64,000 nucleotides of DNA from Chloracidobacterium validum (GTDB lineage: Bacteria; Acidobacteriota; Blastocatellia; Chloracidobacteriales; Chloracidobacteriaceae): NCBI RefSeq assembly GCF_018304825.1, contig NZ_CP072648.1, positions 107,501 through 171,500 of the forward strand, written 5' to 3'. This document shows positions 18,022-26,869 of this stretch, piece by piece. The position numbers were made by a program, and so were the translations under genes. Positions within the stretch are counted from its first letter, which is position 1, and every line of letters starts with the position of its first letter. Below the pieces are notes generated by a model. That model was not told where the DNA came from and searched no databases. It saw nothing but the letters and a program-made list of their open reading frames with translations.

Positions 18022-19626
18022 CTACTTCAGCACTATCGTTTCACGGATTGAGCTTCCTGAAATGTACGCCAGCATGCCACGTAGGTGCGCCAGTCCCATC
18101 ATCCACCGGAAGCCAACGGCATGCTTGACTGCGGCGAGCACCAAGCGAAGTATCTCTGCCGTTGAACGACGGCGACGATTGGAGGCTTCGTCACAGAGGA
18201 TGGCGCACAGGCCATCCGCCAGCCCGATGGCGACAAACAGCACCAGGAGCGCCACGAGTTCGCTGAAGGTGAAGCCCCCGGCAAGGGCCGCAATGTCCAC
18301 CAACAGGATGGCGAACCATTCCCAGATAGGCGCGGCGATAGATGCGACAATAAAAATCGGTAGCGCCACCCGCGCGCGCCAGTCACCCTGCCCGCCAAAT
18401 GTCAGGCCCAGATGGCGGACGATGACGCCAAAGGTTTCCCGCGTGGCAACGGCCCGTGCCGTCATGGCGCTATCCAGGGAGCTGGCAGGTGGAATGCGGG
18501 CCATGACTTCCGGCAAAAACAAGACCCTCCGCGTTTCTTCCTGTTTGCGCGCGGCGTAAGCCGTCAACAACAGGTCGAGCGTATCGGCTGCGCGTCCGGT
18601 TCGGTAGCCACCCGCTGCCACAATCTCAGTTTTCTTCAGGAGCGACACCACACCGGGCAGCAGCGCCATGTTTCCAACCCCGGCGCGGAGAAACCACTGG
18701 GCGTGAAACTGGGCCGCCCGGTCAACGCGTTGCAGGTCATCGAGCGGACGCGACGCCGGCGCGGTGCTCACCAACCGCTGCGTCATCACGTAAGACGGCG
18801 CGATACCATCGGCCGATAAACGGATGTCGGAGCTGCTTGGCGTCGAGGTGTCGCCTGGAAACTCGGCCAGGCAGCTCACCGCGACGGTTTGCGCTACCTC
18901 CTCGATAAAGCCTCTGGCAAGTTCAATGAGGGCGTCGGGGTCAAGGGTAACTTGCGCGTCGAGTGCGCAGATGAGCGGGTAGCGTGAGAGGTTGAGTCCG
19001 CAGTTGAGGGAATCTTCCCGTCCGGTTTCCGGTTTGGCGACAACTGTCAGATTGGCATGCTTGGCCGAGGCGTAAAGCGTCGGCTCGGCCTTCATGGGGA
19101 CGCTTTGCTGAATGATGCGTGAGGTTGGGTGGAGTAAAAATGCTTCTTGCAGGCAAGCCTGCGTGCCATCCGTCACCCCATCGTTGACGACAATCACCTC
19201 GAAGCGTGGGTAGTCCAGCACCAGCAGGCGATCAATGGTTTCAACGGCTTGTTCCCGCCCTCCGGACAGCCACAGCACAATCGAAATCGGTCGAATCCGT
19301 TCGGAATTTGGTAGCGTCCACTCCATTTCAACGGCGCGCCGTTTCCGCCGCCGCCAGATTTCAACCAGCGAGCTGCCCATCGCCACGAGGCGAAGCCCCA
19401 GCGCCACCAAACTGGCTAGCACCAGTGCGGTCGCTCCACTTTTGAAACCGAGTTGAAACTCGAATCCAATCCCGCCCGGCGCGGCAACCACGAAGAAGGC
19501 CAGAAATGGCAGTATCCACCAAGTGAGGAGTAAGATGGCGAGCGCCTGCCCCAGCCGGGTTGGTGACGTGGTGGATGCCGTGGATGGACGTGTGACCGAG
19601 GAAACTGGCGGAGCGTCAAAAATCAC
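18022..19626 (-). CDS. Membrane glycosyltransferase, family 2
   Basis: A 534-residue protein. Two N-terminal transmembrane helices (about residues 25-90) precede a GT-A domain with VLDYPRFEVIVVNDGVTDGT and NCGLNLSRYPLICALDAQV. Several C-terminal helices follow (PIFIVASIAAPIW onward). The domain order is that of processive or hopanoid/polysaccharide GT2 enzymes such as those with CESA-like topology. I do not see a clean QxxRW motif, so polymerase activity is doubtful and the acceptor is unknown. The GTG at 19626 overlaps the SDR stop (GTGA) and has an aggag site, so it is coupled to the SDR gene. Confidence 0.8.
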   Translation of the reverse strand: MIFDAPPVSSVTRPSTASTTSPTRLGQALAILLLTWWILPFLAFFVVAAPGGIGFEFQLGFKSGATALVLASLVALGLRLVAMGSSLVEIWRRRKRRAVEMEWTLPNSERIRPISIVLWLSGGREQAVETIDRLLVLDYPRFEVIVVNDGVTDGTQACLQEAFLLHPTSRIIQQSVPMKAEPTLYASAKHANLTVVAKPETGREDSLNCGLNLSRYPLICALDAQVTLDPDALIELARGFIEEVAQTVAVSCLAEFPGDTSTPSSSDIRLSADGIAPSYVMTQRLVSTAPASRPLDDLQRVDRAAQFHAQWFLRAGVGNMALLPGVVSLLKKTEIVAAGGYRTGRAADTLDLLLTAYAARKQEETRRVLFLPEVMARIPPASSLDSAMTARAVATRETFGVIVRHLGLTFGGQGDWRARVALPIFIVASIAAPIWEWFAILLVDIAALAGGFTFSELVALLVLFVAIGLADGLCAILCDEASNRRRRSTAEILRLVLAAVKHAVGFRWMMGLAHLRGMLAYISGSSIRETIVLK

Positions 19627-20495
19627 AAGGTAACTCCTGCCGGCGCGGGAAACACCTGGCCAACGGCTTCTTCGCTCACTTGCCATAAGCGCGTCTGCGC
19701 CACTTGGTCTGTTGCGGCGGCGCTGGCGGGCGTGACGCGGCAGCGTTCAAAGTACTTGCCACTGACCCCTTCCACGTCGGTCGAGGTTGCCAAGTACAGC
19801 GAGGTCTCGGCGCCGCGCGCCGGAGAAATTCCCACCGCCCATTTGAGTGCTTTGGCCGTCAGCCGAAACCATCCGGTCGTGTTATCGGCAAAGTTTGACG
19901 CCACACCGCCCGGATGCAGGCTATTGGAAGTCACGCCCGTGCCTTCCAACCGCCGAGCTAGCATGTGGCTGAACAAAATGTTCATGAGCTTTGATTGCCC
20001 ATAGGCCGTCATGGCGGCGTAGGGCTTCCTCTCAAACTGAAGATCAGCGAAATCTACCCCGGAAACAAAGCGGTGCGCGGTTGAGCTGACATTGACAATC
20101 CGGGCGGGTGCGCTGGCGGTCAGGCGGTCGAGAAGCAGGTTGGTCAGCAAAAAATACGACAGGTGGTTGAGCGCAAAGGTTTGCTCGAATCCGTCGGGCG
20201 TGACGCGCCGCGTGTCAAAGATCGCCCCAGCATTGTTGACCAGAACATCCAGCCGGGCATGGCGCGCGCAAAACTCCGCCGCCACGCGCCGGATGTCATC
20301 CAGGCGCGACAGATCGGCCGTCAGGGCTGTGATGTCGGGGTTGCCGGTGTCGGCGCAGAGTTCCTGGGCAACATCCGCACACTTTTGATGGTTGCGTCCG
20401 ACCAAAACAACGGCGAGTCCGGCCCGCGCCAACCCGCGCACCGTTTCCTTGCCGATGCCAGCCGTGCCCCCGGTCACAAGCGCAATTCGTTTCAT
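19623..20495 (-). CDS. Short-chain dehydrogenase/reductase (retinol-dehydrogenase-like)
   Basis: A 290-residue classical SDR. The cofactor motif TGGTAGIG is at residues 8-15, and VGRN then follows at the second strand, favouring NADP(H). NNAGAIFD, the catalytic Ser in VNVSSTAHR and YGQSK (Tyr-x3-Lys) are present. The overall pattern (LHPGGVASNF) is close to WW-domain oxidoreductase/retinol dehydrogenase relatives. Substrate unknown. It is first gene of a coupled pair with the GT2 glycosyltransferase, which may mean a shared lipid or glycan pathway. Confidence 0.9.
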   Translation of the reverse strand: MKRIALVTGGTAGIGKETVRGLARAGLAVVLVGRNHQKCADVAQELCADTGNPDITALTADLSRLDDIRRVAAEFCARHARLDVLVNNAGAIFDTRRVTPDGFEQTFALNHLSYFLLTNLLLDRLTASAPARIVNVSSTAHRFVSGVDFADLQFERKPYAAMTAYGQSKLMNILFSHMLARRLEGTGVTSNSLHPGGVASNFADNTTGWFRLTAKALKWAVGISPARGAETSLYLATSTDVEGVSGKYFERCRVTPASAAATDQVAQTRLWQVSEEAVGQVFPAPAGVTL

Positions 20496-20644
20496 GTTTC
20501 AGTTGATGGCAACAAATTTAGTATGGTTAGGTTATCTAAGAAACTCCATCCGTCGTCAATTATTCTGTGTTTTTTAGACTGAAAACAAACGTCATTGGCG
20601 GCTGGCAGGTCGTGAGTGATGGTTAGGTCAGCAGGATCAGTCCC

Positions 20645-21667
20645 ATGCGTTTGGTTGCGCGTCCGTGGACACTGGAACTCAAAGCGCCGTTTACCCTGGC
20701 GGTTGGCAGCCGGACGACCACCCCGGCCGTGCTCGTGGAGCTGCACCATGGCGGGTTGATTGGCTACGGTGAAGTTGCCCTGCCGCCGTACTTGGGATGG
20801 ACACCATCCGGCGTCTGCGAGGCGTTGAGCCGGATTGACTGGGCAGACGATGCCGACCCCCTAAACCTGGATGCCCGGCTGGCGACGGCTGCCGCCGCAG
20901 TGGGCGAGCTGCCGCCCGCGCTGGCTGCGGTGGACATCGCGCTCCATGACTTGTTTGGCAAGGTCATCGGACGGCCGCTCTACGTGCTCTGGGGATTTGA
21001 TCTGGCGCGGATTCCGGCGACGTCGTTGACCCTGGGACTGGATACGCCCGAAGCCCTTCGACGCAAGGCATCACAGGCAACTGACTATCGAATTCTCAAG
21101 CTCAAGCTGGGTGGGGCTGATGACCGGGCGCTGGTGCAGGCTGTGCGCGACGTGACTGACCGACCGCTTTCCGTGGATGCCAATCAGGGTTGGCAGGACC
21201 GCGTGGCGGCGCTGGATTTCATCGGCTGGTTGGCTGAACAAAACGTCCTGTTCGTTGAACAGCCGTTTTCGGCCGCGCGGGTCGCCGATCATGCCTGGCT
21301 GACCGAGCGCAGCCCACTGCCGATTATTGGCGATGAGGCCATTCGGACGCTGTCGGATGTCGTTCGCGCGCCGGGGGTTTACCACGGTGTCAATGTCAAG
21401 CTGGCCAAGTGCGGCGGGTTACGCGCCGCCCAGGCCATATTGACGACGGCGCGGGCGCTTGGGCTGCGAACCCTCCTGGGGTGCATGACTGAAACATCCT
21501 GCGCGATTTCCGCTGCCGTCCAGCTTTCGCCGCTTGCCGACTGGGCTGATTTGGATGGCGCGGCGCTCATTGCCCACGATCCCTTTGAAGGCGCGCGGTT
21601 GGTCAATGGGCGGATGCTGCCCCAGCCCGATCCGGGGATCGGCGCGCATCCCAGAACCAGTCAGTGA
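20645..21667 (+). CDS. Dipeptide epimerase (L-Ala-D/L-Glu epimerase), enolase superfamily
   Basis: A 340-residue enzyme of the muconate-lactonizing-enzyme subgroup. Active-site features are the KLKLGG lysine motif, the metal ligands Asp in SVDANQGW, Glu in LFVEQPF and Asp in IIGDEAI, and the second lysine in NVKLAKCGG. The C-terminal CMTETSCAISAA is typical of Ala-Glu epimerases. These recycle murein tripeptide products. It is tail-to-tail with an M14 carboxypeptidase gene, which could act on related peptides. Confidence 0.87.
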   Translation: MRLVARPWTLELKAPFTLAVGSRTTTPAVLVELHHGGLIGYGEVALPPYLGWTPSGVCEALSRIDWADDADPLNLDARLATAAAAVGELPPALAAVDIALHDLFGKVIGRPLYVLWGFDLARIPATSLTLGLDTPEALRRKASQATDYRILKLKLGGADDRALVQAVRDVTDRPLSVDANQGWQDRVAALDFIGWLAEQNVLFVEQPFSAARVADHAWLTERSPLPIIGDEAIRTLSDVVRAPGVYHGVNVKLAKCGGLRAAQAILTTARALGLRTLLGCMTETSCAISAAVQLSPLADWADLDGAALIAHDPFEGARLVNGRMLPQPDPGIGAHPRTSQ

Positions 21668-21679
21668 GCTCAGTCTGGG

Positions 21680-22876
21680 TCAGGAAGGCGCGCTGGGCCG
21701 CGCGATAGCGCGGAGCATGTCCACATCAATCTCGGCGTCGAGGCTGAGTTCGGTGCCATTGACCGATTGCCCGGCCAGCGACCAGCGTTCATTGGCTTCA
21801 TAGTCCCGCAGGTCGCCCACGTCCATCACCCGCCCGCGCGTAATATCCGCCGGCGACGCCTGCCAACTGTCGTTGAGGTTGATGGCAATGTCGGCGGTGA
21901 TTGGCGGAATGCCATTGCCGAAGTCAAGCTTGGCGGACTCAAAAATCAGGTCATAGAAGTGGTTCGTATTGGTGGGAAGCGCTTCATAGGCCGATACTTC
22001 TATCTCGTCACATTCGTCGCCGGCAATGGCGTGAAGCGCGCCTAGCAGCAGAATTGTGTTGAGCTTCCGCAGAAAAGCCTTTTCCGGATCATTGCGCCAG
22101 CCACCTGATTCGACCAGGACGACGCTCGTTCCCCAGCCTTGCATGGCATCGCCAAAGCTACGCGGCTCATGGGTATCGTCAAAGCGGGCCATGTGGCCGG
22201 AAATGTAAGGCGTCAAAAGCTGGACCAGCGCCGCTGCCAGCCGTTTGGCGCGGCGACGGGCGACGTTGTCCTTGCCGGAAGCATCGTGCGCGGGCGCGAG
22301 AAACGCCATGGCGGTCAAGCGGCGACTCTCCCCAACTGTGTAGCGTGGGTTTTGGTCGTGTAGGTTGAAGGCGTAGTCCGGGACGAAGGTATCGTGCGTC
22401 CGCTTGAGGGTTTGCGCTTCGACCGTCCGCAAGCAACGGGCATCCCGGTTGAGATCAATGCCCTGGGCTGTCCGCCGTTGGAAAACCTCTGCCCCGTCTG
22501 GGTTGAGCATTGGAAGGATGCAGACCTGGACTTCCCTGAGCGTCGTATCCAGTGCCGGGTCCTGTCCGAAGTAGTTGAGGGCGCTCAGGATGTCGAGCAC
22601 GGCCAGGGTGGCGGTCGGTTCGTCGCCGTGCATCTGCGTCCACATCAGAACGCGCCGCCGGCCCTGCCCAACCATCACCCGGTGAATCGGCCGCCCGACG
22701 GCTGACCGACCCGCAACATCAACCTTGATGCGCCCGTCTTGAGCCGCGAGGTCTTGCAAGTGAGCCGCCAGCGCCGCCGCCGTCAGGCGGGGCGTGGCTC
22801 CCTGAACGACATAACGGTCATAGTGCGCGGCAAGCCGCTCGACAAAGGCGAGGGTTGCCCCGGATAAGCCCGGCAT
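21680..22876 (-). CDS. M14-family zinc carboxypeptidase-like protein
   Basis: A 398-residue protein with the M14 zinc ligands His83 and Glu86 in MHGDEPTAT. Other M14 features are MLNPDGAEVFQRR, DLNRDA, the third-ligand region FNLHDQNPRY and the catalytic Glu in VVLVESGGW. No signal peptide is visible, so it is probably cytoplasmic. M14 members cleave C-terminal residues or murein peptides; specificity is not evident. It starts at ATG 22876, convergent with the dipeptide epimerase 12 bp away. Confidence 0.85.
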   Translation of the reverse strand: MPGLSGATLAFVERLAAHYDRYVVQGATPRLTAAALAAHLQDLAAQDGRIKVDVAGRSAVGRPIHRVMVGQGRRRVLMWTQMHGDEPTATLAVLDILSALNYFGQDPALDTTLREVQVCILPMLNPDGAEVFQRRTAQGIDLNRDARCLRTVEAQTLKRTHDTFVPDYAFNLHDQNPRYTVGESRRLTAMAFLAPAHDASGKDNVARRRAKRLAAALVQLLTPYISGHMARFDDTHEPRSFGDAMQGWGTSVVLVESGGWRNDPEKAFLRKLNTILLLGALHAIAGDECDEIEVSAYEALPTNTNHFYDLIFESAKLDFGNGIPPITADIAINLNDSWQASPADITRGRVMDVGDLRDYEANERWSLAGQSVNGTELSLDAEIDVDMLRAIARPSAPS

Positions 22877-22921
22877 GGCAAGCGCGCTCCAGTCTGGCGC
22901 GACCTAGTGTCCCACTATCGG

Positions 22922-24049
22922 CTAGCGTTCCGCCATGGGGATGTAGTTCGCCTTTTCCGCTCCGGTGTAAAGCGCAAGTGGACGGATGAGCCGGTTGTCA
23001 CGCAACTGCTCGACCGTATGGGCTACCCAGCCCGCGATGCGGCTGCACGCAAAAATTGGCGTGAACAGGTCTACTGGGATATTGAGCGTGTAAAAGACCG
23101 GCGCGGAGAAAAAGTCCACATTGGGATAGAGCTTCTTGCGGTCAAAAGCGAGTTGCTCAATCCGTTCGGCCATTTCGTACCACTTCGTGTTACCAACGTC
23201 TTCACCCAACTGCTTGGCAAACTTGCGCAGGACGGTCGCGCGTGGGTCCATCGTGCGATATACCCGATGCCCAAAGCCCATGATCTTCTTCTTATTGGCA
23301 AAGAGGTTGTCCACGTAAGCTTCGACTCGGTCGAGTTCCCCAATTTCGAGCAGCATTTCCAGCACGCGCTGGTTGGCCCCGCCGTGGAGCGAGCCGGCCA
23401 GTGCGCCAATCGCGCCAGTAACGGCCGCATGGACATCCGACAACGTTGACGCAATCACCCGGGCGGCGAAGGTCGAAGCGTTCAGCTCATGGTCGGCGTG
23501 CAGGATCAGGCATACGTCAAACACGCGGGCACTGGACGGATGGGGTTTTTCGCCCGTGAGTCCATAGAGGAAGCTTTCTGCCGTGGAAAGCGATGGGTCT
23601 GGTTGGATTGGGTCCAGTCCGCGCCGGATGCGGTCATACGCCGTGGTGAGCGTCGTCATCTGGGCGATGAGGCGCACCGCCTTGCGAACATTGGCCGCAT
23701 CACTATTGTCGTGTCCGTCCGGATCGTAGGCCGAGAGCGCAGACGTTGCCGTGCGCAGCACTTCCATCGGCGTCGCCGTGGACGGCAACGTTCGCAGCAA
23801 GGTGTAGATTTCGGCCGGAACTTCCCGTTCGGTTTGCAGTTGCTTGATAAAGGCGTCCAGTTCAGTTTGCTGGGGTAAAGTGCCGAACAATAAAAAATAC
23901 GCCGTTTCCTCGAACGTCGAGTTTTCAGCCAAGTCCTGAATATCAATCCCGCGATATGTCAGGCGACCCGCCGCGCCATCAATAAAACAAATGGATGATT
24001 GCGCTGCCAACACGCCCTCCAAACCTTTGACAAAGTCCTCGTGCGCCAT
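22922..24049 (-). CDS. gltA: Citrate synthase (citrate/2-methylcitrate synthase family)
   Basis: A 375-residue short-type citrate synthase that condenses acetyl-CoA with oxaloacetate. The catalytic trio is visible as His in DHELNAST, His in GFGHRVYRTMDPRA and Asp in VDFFSAPVFYTLNIP. LHGGANQ and FTPIFACSRIAGWVAH are also typical. An aaaggagcg site precedes the ATG. Short bacterial and archaeal-type forms also include 2-methylcitrate synthase, but no prp genes are adjacent. Confidence 0.94.
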   Translation of the reverse strand: MAHEDFVKGLEGVLAAQSSICFIDGAAGRLTYRGIDIQDLAENSTFEETAYFLLFGTLPQQTELDAFIKQLQTEREVPAEIYTLLRTLPSTATPMEVLRTATSALSAYDPDGHDNSDAANVRKAVRLIAQMTTLTTAYDRIRRGLDPIQPDPSLSTAESFLYGLTGEKPHPSSARVFDVCLILHADHELNASTFAARVIASTLSDVHAAVTGAIGALAGSLHGGANQRVLEMLLEIGELDRVEAYVDNLFANKKKIMGFGHRVYRTMDPRATVLRKFAKQLGEDVGNTKWYEMAERIEQLAFDRKKLYPNVDFFSAPVFYTLNIPVDLFTPIFACSRIAGWVAHTVEQLRDNRLIRPLALYTGAEKANYIPMAER

Positions 24050-24209
24050 GTCCGCTCCTTTGGAGATTGAGATTGTAATCTATTCGGCAACCCTGCCGTC
24101 ATATCTCGAAACTCAACCCGGCCGAAGGGGGATTCCTGTATAAATAAACGTTTCTGGTGGCGGGCTGGTACCGAAGTGTACGAACCATAACAAAGCCTCA
24201 TGCCGCCGG

Positions 24210-25229
24210 TCAACGCGCCGGTGGGAGCGCCGAGGTGGCTTGCCCGGCAAGCACTTCTTCCGGTCGGGCGGTCGCCGTGCCCAGTTTGCCTACCACCACA
24301 CCGGCGGCGCGGTTGGCGATGTGGGCGGATTGGGGCAGGGTGAGTCCGGCACTCAGCCCAAGGGCGAGCGCCGCCAGAACCGTGTCGCCGGCACCGGTCA
24401 CATCATAGACTTCGCGCGCGGCGGCCGGGATGTGCTGCATCTGCCCCGTGGCTTCATAGAGCGTCATGCCCGCTTCGCCACGTGTAACGAGCACATGAGC
24501 TGCGCCAATCATGGCGGAAAGGCATCGGCAGGCCGCTTCCAGTGACGCCTCGTCCGTGATCGGTAGTTGAGCAATGGCCGCGGCTTCGAGGTGGTTGGGC
24601 GTCACGACCGTGACCGGTTGATAAGCGGTGAAGCGGGCCGGCTTCGGATCAAGTGCCACCGGCAGACCACGCTGGCGCGCGCGCGTCAGCACCTGCCGCA
24701 AAAGATTCGGCGTGAGCGCGCCTTTATCGTAATCTGATACGGCGACGGCGCTCACCTGTGGCAACCAGTCATCAATCCTGGCCAGAAGGTCGGCTTCGAT
24801 GGCGGTGGAAATGGGTTGCCGGGATTCGCGGTCGAAGCGGGCCAGTTGGTGGGCGTTGACCATCACGCGGGTCTTGCGCGTCGTCGGGCGGCTGGCATCC
24901 ACGACCAGCCCCTGCCATTCCAGGTGCCAGCGCAGCATGGCGTCGCGGAGGTGCTCGGCGGCAAGGTCGTCGCCAACGACGCCAATCACAAACGGTAGTC
25001 CCCCCAGTGAACGGATGTTGGCTGCGACATTTGCCGCGCCACCCAGCGCGTAGCTCTCACGCTCAACTTCGACCACCGGCACGGGCGCTTCTGGCGCGAT
25101 GCGGTTGGCGCGTCCCCAAAAGAACTCGTCGAGCATCACGTCCCCTAGGACGAGGATGCGCTGCCCATTCAGCGCGGCTAGGGCTGATTCATATTCAGGG
25201 TAGGTCGGCCAAGGTGGTTTCGGGAGCAT
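24210..25229 (-). CDS. rfaE1: PfkB-family kinase, D-glycero-beta-D-manno-heptose-7-phosphate kinase-like (HldE N-domain type)
   Basis: A 339-residue ribokinase-fold enzyme. It shows VLGDVMLDEFFWG, the substrate segment VERESYALGGAANVAANIRSLGG-like region, VSDYDKGALTP and the anion hole with catalytic Asp in DVTGAGDTVLAAL. These are the marks of the heptose-7-phosphate kinase half of HldE, for lipopolysaccharide inner-core heptose. The adenylyltransferase half is absent, so a separate protein would be needed. ATG at 25229 is chosen over a TTG at 25250. Confidence 0.88.
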   Translation of the reverse strand: MLPKPPWPTYPEYESALAALNGQRILVLGDVMLDEFFWGRANRIAPEAPVPVVEVERESYALGGAANVAANIRSLGGLPFVIGVVGDDLAAEHLRDAMLRWHLEWQGLVVDASRPTTRKTRVMVNAHQLARFDRESRQPISTAIEADLLARIDDWLPQVSAVAVSDYDKGALTPNLLRQVLTRARQRGLPVALDPKPARFTAYQPVTVVTPNHLEAAAIAQLPITDEASLEAACRCLSAMIGAAHVLVTRGEAGMTLYEATGQMQHIPAAAREVYDVTGAGDTVLAALALGLSAGLTLPQSAHIANRAAGVVVGKLGTATARPEEVLAGQATSALPPAR

Positions 25230-25458
25230 CTGGGAAGTCGGCGAGCGCAAGCGGTTGATGTGACGCCGGCAGCGCCGGTACGCTCAATGGCTTAGTGTGA
25301 CGAAGACCGCGAAGGGTCGTCAATGGTGGCGTTTGTAGAGTTCACGCGCCGTTTGACCGAGTCCACCGGCCTATTTGGTGGCGCAGACCCGGTTCTTGTC
25401 GTTCGCAGGTGGCTTGGGTAGTCTCTGCGGGCGAAATTTCTAAAGGTGGGAAGGTCTG

Positions 25459-26835
25459 ATGAAACCGTTTGCGTTGCCGCGGTTTTCACGGCGGCATTTT
25501 CTACACGTTTTGGCGACCTGCTCGCCGTTCCTGGCATTGGCGCGCTCAGTGGCTGGACGCCCGGTTGCCGGTAAGGTCGTCGTGATTGGCGCGGGCATGG
25601 CCGGTCTCGCCGCGGGCCGCGCGCTGGCGGATGCCGGAGTTGAGGTCAAGGTGCTCGAAGCGCGGGACTATATCGGCGGACGCATTCACACCGATCGGTC
25701 GCTGGGCTTCCCATTTGATTTGGGCGCGGCTTGGATTCACGGCCCGGAGGGCAACCCGATTACCGAGTTGGCAACCAAGGCCAAGGGACGGATGTTTGTG
25801 ACCGATGATGAAAGCGTTTTGATGTATGACAGCCGTGGCCAGGTTGTGGATGGTCCGTCCATGACCAAGGGCGAGCGGCGCTACCGCGATTTGGTCAAGC
25901 GACTCGAAGCTGACGCGCCAAAGCAAACTCGTGATGAGAGCGTCGCGCTGGCGCTGCGCCGAATCGCGCCGGAAGCCCTGGCTGATCCGCTGATGCGGTA
26001 CTTTCTATCGGCCTACATGGAGTTTGACAGTGGCGGGAGCATCGAACGCCTTTCCGCTGCCGAATGGCAGAATGATGAGAAATATCCCGGCAAGGATGTC
26101 TTGATGATTGACGGCTACGATGCCGTGACGAACTGGCTGGCCCAGGGTCTTGATATCCAAACCGAAACAATAGTGGCGAGTATCGCCTACGACGACGAGC
26201 ACGTGAGCGTGACCGACACGCATGGCGAAACCTATGAAGCCGACGCTGCCATTGTGACATTGCCGTTGGGCGTCTTGCAGTCCGGCGGCGTCACGTTTTC
26301 ACCCGGCCTCCCGGCCCGCAAGCGTGAGGCGATAGCCCGGGTCAGGGTCGGCGTCGTCAACAAGGTTTGTCTGGTGTTTGGCCAGCCCCACTGGGATGTG
26401 AAAACCCAATACTTTGGCTTTCAGTCGAGCGTGATGGGAAAGTATAACTACTTCCTCAACACCCGTACGTTCTGCGATGTCAACGCCCTTGTCACCTTTG
26501 CCTTTGACAGCTACGGGCGGACCTTTGAGCAGCAATCAGACGCCCAGATTACGGACGACGTGATGGCGACGCTACGGACGATGTTTGGCGATGTGCCAGC
26601 GCCGGAGCGGGTTCTCGTCACGCGCTGGGGAAGCGATGCGTTTGCGCGTGGGGCCTATTCGTTTGCTTCCGTTGGAGCGACGCGCCAGGACTTCGAGTCC
26701 TTGGCCGCGCCGGTTGGCAAGCGCTTGCGCTTTGCCGGAGAGCACACGTCGGCGGCCTATCGCGGGACGGTTCATGGGGCCTATCTCTCCGGCTTGCGTG
26801 AAGCCACCCGCATCAAACAGTTGTTGAGCGCCTGA
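25459..26835 (+). CDS. Tat-exported flavin monoamine oxidase family protein
   Basis: A 458-residue protein. Residues 1-32 form a twin-arginine signal (SRRHFL at 10-15, then a hydrophobic stretch). The FAD motif VVVIGAGMAGLAAGRAL follows, then VLEARDYIGGRIHTD and FDLGAAWIHG. The C-terminal FAD-binding segment is RLRFAGEHTSAAYRGTVHGA. It resembles polyamine/lysine-specific amine oxidases that use O2 and give H2O2. Export by Tat implies folding with FAD in the cytoplasm. The stop lies in a 19-bp tandem duplication. Confidence 0.9.
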   Translation: MKPFALPRFSRRHFLHVLATCSPFLALARSVAGRPVAGKVVVIGAGMAGLAAGRALADAGVEVKVLEARDYIGGRIHTDRSLGFPFDLGAAWIHGPEGNPITELATKAKGRMFVTDDESVLMYDSRGQVVDGPSMTKGERRYRDLVKRLEADAPKQTRDESVALALRRIAPEALADPLMRYFLSAYMEFDSGGSIERLSAAEWQNDEKYPGKDVLMIDGYDAVTNWLAQGLDIQTETIVASIAYDDEHVSVTDTHGETYEADAAIVTLPLGVLQSGGVTFSPGLPARKREAIARVRVGVVNKVCLVFGQPHWDVKTQYFGFQSSVMGKYNYFLNTRTFCDVNALVTFAFDSYGRTFEQQSDAQITDDVMATLRTMFGDVPAPERVLVTRWGSDAFARGAYSFASVGATRQDFESLAAPVGKRLRFAGEHTSAAYRGTVHGAYLSGLREATRIKQLLSA

Positions 26836-26855
26836 GCAGTTGTTGAGCGCCTGAG
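26818..26855. repeat. 19-bp perfect tandem duplication across a stop codon
   Basis: cagttgttgagcgcctgag occurs at 26818-26836 and again, without a gap, at 26837-26855. The first copy encodes the end of the amine oxidase and its TGA; the second is non-coding. Confidence 0.97.
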
Positions 26856-26869
26856 TGGTCGCAACGGGC

